Below, in pieces: positions 34,183-34,482 of a stretch of DNA of 34,482 nt. Each line of letters starts with the position of its first letter. Within the stretch, counting starts at the first letter, position 1. Source of the stretch: Pelargonium nanum (lineage: Eukaryota > Streptophyta > Magnoliopsida > Geraniales > Geraniaceae); NCBI GenBank assembly GCA_036897485.1, contig JAYMTF010000513.1:1-34482 (forward strand). Direction: 5' to 3'. Below the pieces are notes generated by a model. That model made no database searches and was not told where the DNA came from. It worked only from the letters and a program-made list of their open reading frames with translations. A program made the position numbers and the translations under genes.

Positions 34183-34482
34183 TTGTTAGGGCATCCTTTA
34201 CTCTTTCTTCTTCACCGATCCTCCGTTTCGGTCGTTGAACCCAGCCAGGAAGACGTCGCCGTTTTCGCCGAGGAGCAACGTCGGCCGCCTTCAGCTGTGA
34301 CACCACCGCGACTCCGGCAGCCGCTACGTCCCGTTTCCGGTACGTTCATCAACTCCTCCTTTAATTTTAGTTGCTGTTGCTGTTTCGGTCCGCCGTGAGT
34401 TTCGTCCGGCGAGGGTCAGGCCACGGGACCATGCTTCCGGTGGCGGTGGTGAACGGATATCCGTTCCCATCTTCATCTTCTT
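34183..34482 (+). other. GC-richer edge, possible 5' end of a gene leaving the window
   Basis: Base composition rises sharply after ~34180. A possible noncoding or alternative exon ends at a GTACGT donor-like site at 34340. An ATG at 34431 opens a frame (M-L-P-V-A-V-V-N-G-Y-P-F-P then four Ser) that is still open at the window end. Seventeen codons are too few to name a family. It could equally be a GC-rich transposon leader. Confidence 0.25.

Overview
The window is nuclear DNA from a flowering plant, most likely a eudicot. Genes are split by many short AT-rich introns with plant-type GT..AG junctions. The encoded proteins are typical plant housekeeping proteins, and the spaces between genes and the longer introns hold decayed plant transposons. 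Exon joins below were worked out by eye from reading frame, splice sites and family knowledge. Each summed CDS is an exact multiple of three with no internal stop. The species cannot be named from the sequence.

Layout: (1) 1006-3271 (+), a small four-helix-type membrane protein of unknown function, 7 exons. (2) 4289-5841 (-), cytosolic ribosomal protein eL31 (RPL31), 2 coding exons, with telo-box and site II promoter motifs upstream. (3) 7707-18771 (+), a 21-exon M16 (pitrilysin/PqqL-like) zinc protease of about 1007 residues with a hydrophobic C-terminal tail. (4) 20470-22961 (+), a probable plastid protein with a C-terminal DUF3531 domain, 7 exons. (5) 23993-29275 (-), the type B histone acetyltransferase catalytic subunit (HAT1/HAG2 family), 9 exons. 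(6) 30441-32146 (-), ribosomal protein eL28 (RPL28), 3 coding exons. (7) 34183-34482, a GC-richer edge that may be the 5' end of another gene.

The spaces hold LINE RNase H-like relics at both ends of the window, a Ty3/gypsy-type gag fossil between RPL31 and the protease gene, a Ty1/copia fossil inside protease intron 9, an LTR-type scrap in protease intron 19, a gypsy-like primer-binding-site scrap near 33990, a candidate tRNA-derived SINE near 29750, and a GC-rich unclassified block just upstream of the DUF3531 gene. Several introns carry local duplications. The largest is a composite of direct and inverted repeats in HAT1 intron 2.

The genes do not form an operon-like pathway. Two make cytosolic 60S ribosome proteins and one acetylates new histones. 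From memory, the gene content matches two separate Arabidopsis neighbourhoods (At5g56710-56740 for RPL31, protease and HAG2; At4g29400-29410 for DUF3531 and RPL28), so the window may preserve an ancestral order later split by duplication and gene loss. No CRISPR array, tRNA gene, rRNA gene or bacterial-type system was found. No clearly new molecular system is claimed. The best leads are the protease tail, the inverted repeat inside the HAT1 intron, the W-box-bearing tandem repeat and the synteny pattern.
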